Shown in pieces: positions 4,990 to 9,405 of a stretch of DNA of 9,405 nt; the stretch's first letter is position 1; each line of letters starts with the position of its first letter. Below the pieces are notes generated by a model. The model was not told the DNA's origin, did no database searches, and saw nothing but the letters and a program-made list of their open reading frames with translations. Location: assembly GCA_002713385.1 (NCBI GenBank), contig PAWC01000054.1:1-9405 (forward strand), read 5' to 3'. This stretch comes from Fidelibacterota bacterium (GTDB lineage Bacteria; Fidelibacterota; Marinisomatia; Marinisomatales; TCS55). The translations under genes were made by a program, and so were the position numbers.

Positions 4990-5573
4990 AATTGAATATT
5001 CCTAATTCATTGACTCTCCTCCGAATCGCATTAACTCCTGTTTTCATAATTTTTCTATTTTACGATTATCCCTACGCAAAACTATGGGCGCTCATGGTGT
5101 TTTTTGTAGCATCTATCACAGATGCTTTGGACGGTTATTTTGCCCGCAAACATGATCAAATAACAGAACAAGGACGTTTTTTAGATCCCCTGGCTGATAA
5201 GATACTCATTCTCTCGGCGCTGATTTCCTTTGCAGTCCTGGAAATCATACCGTTTTGGATGGTGGGATTGATTGTGTTCAGAGATTTATTTATTACCGGT
5301 TTGCGTGTAGTTATGAACCAGAAGGGTTACCACTTGGTCACCAGTAAAATCGCAAAAGCAAAGACTTCATTTCAAGTTATGATAATTGTAACCATCCTGC
5401 TTTATCTTGGCTCTGCGCGCCTGCCTTTTGACTGGTCTGTAGATTATATTCAATTAATCCGCGAATATGAATTGATTTACTATTTAACACTGTTGATCAC
5501 AGTATTTACTGTTTTTACAGGAATAGCATATATTTACGATAATCGCTCTGCAATCCGCCAATATTTATCATAA
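4986..5573 (+). CDS. pgsA: CDP-diacylglycerol-glycerol-3-phosphate 3-phosphatidyltransferase
   Basis: PgsA makes phosphatidylglycerol phosphate from CDP-diacylglycerol and glycerol 3-phosphate in the inner membrane, the committed step to phosphatidylglycerol. The CDP-alcohol phosphotransferase signature DG..AR........G...D...D is complete: Asp49-Gly50, Ala53-Arg54, Gly63, Asp67 and Asp71, with Asp46 one turn earlier. Hydrophobic segments before and after the motif give a polytopic membrane protein, and the N-terminus MKLNIPNSLTLLRI is typical. Length, 195 residues, is normal. PgsA rather than phosphatidylserine synthase is supported by the neighbouring pgpA, which performs the next step. ATG 4986 overlaps the recR stop; pgpA starts seven bases after the TAA. 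Confidence 0.93.
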   Translation: MKLNIPNSLTLLRIALTPVFIIFLFYDYPYAKLWALMVFFVASITDALDGYFARKHDQITEQGRFLDPLADKILILSALISFAVLEIIPFWMVGLIVFRDLFITGLRVVMNQKGYHLVTSKIAKAKTSFQVMIIVTILLYLGSARLPFDWSVDYIQLIREYELIYYLTLLITVFTVFTGIAYIYDNRSAIRQYLS

Positions 5574-5580
5574 TTCACCA

Positions 5581-6030
5581 TTGAGCATTGTTTCCAACTG
5601 GATTGCGACTGTTTTCCGGATCGGATATTTACCGCTCGCTCCCGGAACATGGTGCAGTATGTTTGCTGTTCTGGTGTGGTATTTTTTAATGACTGATATA
5701 TCACCTTTTAATTTATTATTAATTGCGTTCATTACATTTATTATGGGTGTTTTTACATCGAATCAAGTCATTAAAGATACTGGTAAGGATGATCCGTCAG
5801 AAGTGGTTATTGATGAGCTTGCCGGTCAATGGCTGGCCTTGATCGGATTGCCGCATTCAATCGGGTTTGCTATTGCGTCATTTATAATATTCAGGATCTT
5901 GGATATAGCAAAACCGTTCCCCATCAATCAACTGGAAAAATTGCCGCAAGGCTGGGGAGTTATGTTAGATGATATTGCCGCAGGATTGATCACCTTTGGT
6001 TTAATAAACCTTTATATTTATATACTATGA
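5581..6030 (+). CDS. pgpA: Phosphatidylglycerophosphatase A
   Basis: PgpA removes the phosphate from phosphatidylglycerol phosphate to give phosphatidylglycerol and so completes the pathway begun by the gene before it. Family motifs are visible: GYLPLAPGTW near the N-terminus, DDPSEVVIDELAGQW in the middle, and FRILDIAKPFPINQLEKL...GVMLDDIAAG toward the end. Several hydrophobic segments indicate an inner-membrane protein; 149 residues is usual. The start is TTG 5581, since no in-frame ATG precedes the conserved N-terminal motif, and no clear ribosome binding site is seen. The position after GTW, often Gly in relatives, is Cys here. The stop overlaps the cinA start (ATGA at 6027-6030). Confidence 0.93.
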   Translation: MSIVSNWIATVFRIGYLPLAPGTWCSMFAVLVWYFLMTDISPFNLLLIAFITFIMGVFTSNQVIKDTGKDDPSEVVIDELAGQWLALIGLPHSIGFAIASFIIFRILDIAKPFPINQLEKLPQGWGVMLDDIAAGLITFGLINLYIYIL

Positions 6031-7247
6031 ACATCGCTTTAATTACAATTGGTAATGAATTATTGGCGGGCTTTACAGTCAATACAAATGCGGCGTGGAT
6101 TGGGAATCATGTCATTCAAACTGGCGGAAATATTTACTGGCATCAAACTATCGGTGATTCCAAAGAAGAGATACATGACTCATTAAATCAAATACCAAAA
6201 GATATTAATTCTGTTATCATTACAGGTGGACTAGGGCCTACTCACGATGATGTGACTGCGCATGCACTTTATGAATATGCGAACGATACACCCGTTTTTG
6301 ATGAAGAATATTGGCTATATCTTCAGGACAAACTTGCAAAGCGCAATCTCAAACTGCCTGAAATAAATCGTAATCAGGCAATGAAACCTGAAAAAGGCAC
6401 TATTATTCCAAATCCAATAGGATCTGCTAGAGGTCTGCATTTTCATGTGGATGGCAGAGATCTTTTTATATTACCGGGAGTCCCAAGAGAGATGAAGGCA
6501 ATGATGGAATCAACTGTGCTGCCATGGATTGCAGATCAAAGCGCTGGTGGATTGACAGTGCGAACAATAAGAACGACTGGTATTATGGAATCTGGATTGG
6601 CTGAAAAAATAGGAAATATTGTTGATGCATTAGCAGATGAAATTAAAATCGCATTTTTACCCCAATTTACAGGAGTGGATATACGTGTCTCCAGCGCAGA
6701 TAAAGATGCAGTTAACCAAACGGTAAATGAAATTAACCTACATGCAGAAAAATATATTTATGGTCATGATCATGATCAATTAGAAGAGATAGTAGGACAA
6801 TTATTAAATGCTAATAATCTATCGCTATCTACGGCGGAATCATGTACCGGTGGACTTGTTGGACATAGATTAACAAATGTGTCAGGCAGCTCTGACTATT
6901 ATCTTGGGGGAATTATTTCTTACAGCAATTCTGTGAAAGAAAATAATCTAGGTGTTGCGATTGAAACGTTAAATAAACATGGCGCAGTCAGTTATGAAAC
7001 AGCAATCGAAATGGCTGAAAATGTGCGTTCAAAATTGGATTCAGATTTAGGCCTTGCCATCACTGGAATTGCCGGACCAAGCGGCGGAACTGATGAAAAA
7101 CCTGTGGGTTTGACATACGTCGCTTTAGCTGATGGAAAAGATACAATAGTGAAAGAATTTCGATTTCTTATTGATCGGATTTTAAATAAAAATGCAAGCT
7201 GTCAAGCGGCTTTAAATATGTTAAGGTTATATTTGCACAATGAGTAA
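6027..7247 (+). CDS. cinA: CinA family protein (N-terminal COG1058/MoCF-like pyrophosphatase plus C-terminal PncC-type nicotinamide mononucleotide deamidase)
   Basis: CinA proteins clean up or recycle pyridine nucleotides: the N-terminal domain hydrolyses ADP-ribose-type compounds and the C-terminal domain deamidates nicotinamide mononucleotide. The 406-residue protein has both domains. The N-terminal domain starts NIALITIGNELLAGFTVNTN and carries TGGLGPTHDD at 66-75. The C-terminal domain carries STAESCTGG near 268-276 and later ITGIAGPSGGTDEKPVG. Length is normal and no key motif is missing. In Gram-positive bacteria such as Streptococcus pneumoniae cinA lies directly before recA and is induced with it in competence; here thpR lies between. 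The start overlaps pgpA by four bases, and the end overlaps thpR by eight bases. Confidence 0.95.
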   Translation: MNIALITIGNELLAGFTVNTNAAWIGNHVIQTGGNIYWHQTIGDSKEEIHDSLNQIPKDINSVIITGGLGPTHDDVTAHALYEYANDTPVFDEEYWLYLQDKLAKRNLKLPEINRNQAMKPEKGTIIPNPIGSARGLHFHVDGRDLFILPGVPREMKAMMESTVLPWIADQSAGGLTVRTIRTTGIMESGLAEKIGNIVDALADEIKIAFLPQFTGVDIRVSSADKDAVNQTVNEINLHAEKYIYGHDHDQLEEIVGQLLNANNLSLSTAESCTGGLVGHRLTNVSGSSDYYLGGIISYSNSVKENNLGVAIETLNKHGAVSYETAIEMAENVRSKLDSDLGLAITGIAGPSGGTDEKPVGLTYVALADGKDTIVKEFRFLIDRILNKNASCQAALNMLRLYLHNE

Positions 7248-7809
7248 CCTGTTGCTGAGAACATTCTTATCTGTTCCTGTACCTAGTGAAATAGTAAAAC
7301 TGCAAAAAGAACTTAAAACAGTGGTCAATAACCATGGTGCAAAAGTGAATTGGATGCAAAACGACAACATTCATCTAACACTTAAATTTATTGGCGATAC
7401 ACCGGACGATGATGTGGATCAAATCGGTCATACCATTAAAGACATTATCGGGTCAACAAAATCCATGCAATTTAAAATTTCTGGAACAGGATGCTTTCCT
7501 AAAAAAGAGCGTCCAAGAATATTATGGCTCGGAATCAATGGCGATTTAATACCGCTGCAAACATTAGTAACAAAAATTAATGAAGCATTAGATCATTTAG
7601 GTTATCCCAAAGAAGAGAAGAATTATTTACCGCATTTAACTCTGGCCAGGATAAAGTATCCGCAAAAGCATACACCGGATATTTCATCATTTCTTAACGC
7701 TGAATATGAACCCATTCAATTGCAGATAAATAAAATTCATTTTATGCGCAGTGAACTCTTTTTTAAAGGTTCAGTATATACTATTTTAGACACCCATTTT
7801 TTAACATAA
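7240..7809 (+). CDS. thpR: RNA 2',3'-cyclic phosphodiesterase (2H phosphoesterase family, LigT-like)
   Basis: ThpR opens 2',3'-cyclic phosphate ends of RNA and was first described as a 2'-5' RNA ligase acting on tRNA halves. The 189-residue protein carries the two catalytic HxT motifs of the 2H phosphoesterase superfamily, HLTL at 45-48 and HLTL at 132-135. It begins with the typical LLRTFLSVPVP strand, and KFIGD follows the first motif. The length is usual. ATG 7240 lies within the cinA end, so translation is coupled, and the stop is 25 bases before recA. The grouping with recA suggests shared expression rather than a shared reaction. Confidence 0.93.
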   Translation: MSNLLLRTFLSVPVPSEIVKLQKELKTVVNNHGAKVNWMQNDNIHLTLKFIGDTPDDDVDQIGHTIKDIIGSTKSMQFKISGTGCFPKKERPRILWLGINGDLIPLQTLVTKINEALDHLGYPKEEKNYLPHLTLARIKYPQKHTPDISSFLNAEYEPIQLQINKIHFMRSELFFKGSVYTILDTHFLT

Positions 7810-7834
7810 ATCAACATATAAGTGAGTTTTATTT

Positions 7835-8854
7835 ATGGATAAAAAACGTACCAAAGCACTTGAATTAGCCAAAGCACAAATCGAAAAACAATATCACGGT
7901 GAAGAACTGTTTGTCCAATTGGAAAGTGCTGCTTTCCAGGTGCGCGACAATGTTATCTCTACAGGCTGCTTATCCCTTGATTTAGCCCTTGGCATAGGCG
8001 GCATTCCTCGAGGACGTATAATAGAAATATATGGTCCTGAATCATCCGGAAAAACCACCCTTGCGCTGCATATTGTTGCTGAAGCTCAAAAAGCCGGTGG
8101 CTATGCTGCGTACATCGATATGGAGCATGCACTGGATACAGAATATATGAAAAAGCTTGGAGTAAATACTGCTGAATTAATTGTATCCCAGCCGTCTTTT
8201 GGCGAACAGGCTCTTGATATTACTGATACACTCATTAGAAGTAATTCACTGGATGTGATCGTCATCGATTCTGTCGCTGCTCTGGTACCAAAATCTGAAT
8301 TAGATGGTGAAATTGGTGATCACTTCGTGGGACTTCATGCACGGCTTATGTCCCAGGCAATGCGCAAATTAACAGGTACTGTGAAAAAGACAGATACCAG
8401 CATCATTTTCATCAACCAGATCAGGGAAAAAATCGGTATAATGTTCGGCAATCCTGAAACGACTACCGGCGGCCGCGCCTTGAAATTCTATTCCTCAGTG
8501 CGTATGGAAATACGCCGCATTGCTGCGGTGAAAGAAGGCAATGATTTTGTAGGATCCAGAGTTCGTGTGAAGGTAGTCAAGAGTAAAGTAGCTCCACCTT
8601 TCAAATCAACTGAATTCGATATTATGTACGGTGAAGGTATTTCCTACGTGGGTGATATCATTGACCTTGCGGTCGAAGGAGAGATCATTCAGAAAACAGG
8701 TGCGTGGTATGCCTACAAGGATGAAAAGATAGGCCAGGGCCGGGAAAACGCTAAAACGTATTTGCAGGAAAACCCTGAAGTGTTAGATCAAGTTGTTACT
8801 GATGTCCGTACTTTCGTGGGCCTGGATACCGAGGAGGGAGAAGCTGCACCGTAA
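7835..8854 (+). CDS. recA: Recombinase RecA
   Basis: RecA forms filaments on single-stranded DNA, carries out strand exchange and triggers SOS repressor cleavage. The 339-residue protein has Walker A GPESSGKT at 67-74, Walker B VIVID ending at Asp145, the [20 protein letters not shown] region covering loop L2, and an acidic C-terminal tail ([10 protein letters not shown]). All are normal for the family. The 25-base gap before it contains no GAAC/GTTC-type or CTGT-type palindrome that I can recognise as a LexA box, and no good -35/-10 pair. Expression probably comes from the upstream operon or from a promoter inside thpR. The start ATG 7835 gives the conserved [20 protein letters not shown]; no strong ribosome binding site is visible. 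The recX start lies inside its 3' end. Confidence 0.98.
   Translation: MDKKRTKALELAKAQIEKQYHGEELFVQLESAAFQVRDNVISTGCLSLDLALGIGGIPRGRIIEIYGPESSGKTTLALHIVAEAQKAGGYAAYIDMEHALDTEYMKKLGVNTAELIVSQPSFGEQALDITDTLIRSNSLDVIVIDSVAALVPKSELDGEIGDHFVGLHARLMSQAMRKLTGTVKKTDTSIIFINQIREKIGIMFGNPETTTGGRALKFYSSVRMEIRRIAAVKEGNDFVGSRVRVKVVKSKVAPPFKSTEFDIMYGEGISYVGDIIDLAVEGEIIQKTGAWYAYKDEKIGQGRENAKTYLQENPEVLDQVVTDVRTFVGLDTEEGEAAP
8832..8837 (+). promoter_or_regulatory. Ribosome binding site for recX inside the end of recA
   Basis: AGGAGG lies within the recA codons for its acidic tail and six bases before CTG 8844. No ATG, GTG or TTG lies at a suitable distance in the recX frame, so the site supports CTG as the recX start. 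In recA itself these bases encode Glu-Glu-Gly. Confidence 0.6.
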
Positions 8855-9405
8855 AATTATCGCCATAAAGCGTAAGGGCCAGAAACGCCCTAAACGTTTA
8901 ATTATATTTACTGATAAAAGCGTCTTCGAAATTTCCGAAGACGTTTTTATTTCTATTGCTCTTGAGGTAGGGAGTGAAGTTGATGATGAATATTTGGTTG
9001 AACTTGAGGAAAAGGAAAATTTACATCAAGCCTTCCATGCTGCATTGTCATTATTGAATTATCGTCTGCGCAGTACAGCAGAATTATATAAACGGTTAAC
9101 TGAAAAAGGGTATAATCCTGATATTGTTGAACGTGTCATAGAGAAACTTAACGAAAAGAAATTCCTCAATGATGAAACATTCGCCAGGGCATTTATTCAT
9201 GATAAAATCAATTCCCGTTTGCTCGGGCCGGTTGTCTTGCGCCGTGAATTGTTTCCGCACAAATTGGATAAGGAAATTGTTGAAAAACTACTGCAACAAG
9301 CCTATGTAGAAATGCCTGAAGAAGAATTGGTGGAACGATTGATTGAAAAACGCAAAATAAAGAAAGGTCAAAAAATGACTCAAAAAGAGCGGAATCGGTT
9401 GATCA
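8844..9405 (+). CDS. recX: Regulatory protein RecX, 3' end outside window
   Basis: RecX binds RecA filaments and limits their growth, and it is typically encoded just after recA. The frame gives [18 protein letters not shown], matching the RecX N-terminal strand. It then gives the helical repeats with the family pattern [40 protein letters not shown] and [11 protein letters not shown]. It is still open at the window end after about 187 codons. No ATG, GTG or TTG codon precedes this conserved N-terminus. CTG 8844, six bases after AGGAGG (8832-8837) inside recA, is the best start and gives an 11-base overlap with recA; ATT 8856 is the alternative. A terminator-shaped hairpin lies inside the coding sequence at 8921-8948. 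Confidence 0.9.
   Translation, partial: MHRKIIAIKRKGQKRPKRLIIFTDKSVFEISEDVFISIALEVGSEVDDEYLVELEEKENLHQAFHAALSLLNYRLRSTAELYKRLTEKGYNPDIVERVIEKLNEKKFLNDETFARAFIHDKINSRLLGPVVLRRELFPHKLDKEIVEKLLQQAYVEMPEEELVERLIEKRKIKKGQKMTQKERNRLI
8921..8948 (+). terminator. Terminator-like hairpin within the 5' part of recX
   Basis: CGTCTTCG at 8921-8928 pairs perfectly with CGAAGACG at 8936-8943 around a seven-base loop, and five T follow at 8944-8948. This is the shape of an intrinsic terminator, 67 bases after the recA stop. The bases also encode the conserved RecX N-terminus ([10 protein letters not shown]), so the hairpin is inside a gene. It could reduce recX transcription relative to recA, but active translation of recX would tend to disrupt it. 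Confidence 0.5.

Noticed and set aside
7811..7834. TATAAG at 7817-7822 as a recA promoter -10 box
   Set aside because: No matching -35 at 16-18 bases, and the transcript would have almost no leader; operon read-through is simpler.

Overview
The window looks like chromosomal DNA of a moderately AT-rich, Gram-negative (diderm) bacterium. The first protein ends like an outer-membrane beta-barrel, yet the SRP RNA is the large Alu-containing type and the order SRP RNA-dnaX-ybaB-recR matches Bacillus subtilis. A member of the FCB-like deep lineages, for example Neomarinimicrobiota, fits the protein style, but that placement is inference. UGA is an ordinary stop in this genome (four genes here end in it), which matters for the main discovery.

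Region 1 (1-2040) is a tight cluster of envelope-type genes of unknown function. In order: the 3' end of an outer-membrane barrel gene; a 52-residue single-span membrane protein; a 76-residue SelW-like (Rdx) redox protein whose active-site residue is encoded by in-frame UGA; a 266-residue exported or membrane protein; and a 147-residue coiled-coil protein with a very basic tail. The first four are joined by stop/start overlaps. The Rdx gene is a selenoprotein gene that standard gene calling misses: it encodes Cys-X-X-Sec, with a bacterial SECIS hairpin 21 nt after the UGA.

Region 2 (2041-2536) is non-coding for protein. It carries a weak promoter candidate, tRNA-Ala(CGC), an intrinsic-terminator-like hairpin, and the large SRP RNA, whose 3' end lies only 17 nt before dnaX.

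Region 3 (2537-9405) is a nearly gapless operon-like run: dnaX, ybaB (internally shortened), recR, pgsA, pgpA, cinA, thpR, recA and recX (cut by the window end). It combines replication and recombination (clamp loader, RecR, RecA, RecX) with phosphatidylglycerol synthesis (PgsA then PgpA), nucleotide-damage clean-up (CinA) and RNA 2',3'-cyclic phosphate processing (ThpR). Points of interest are possible programmed frameshift signals in the dnaX linker, a mini-YbaB lacking its central beta-sheet, a probable CTG start for recX with its ribosome binding site inside recA, and a terminator-shaped hairpin within the recX coding sequence. I saw no mobile element, CRISPR array or phage gene.
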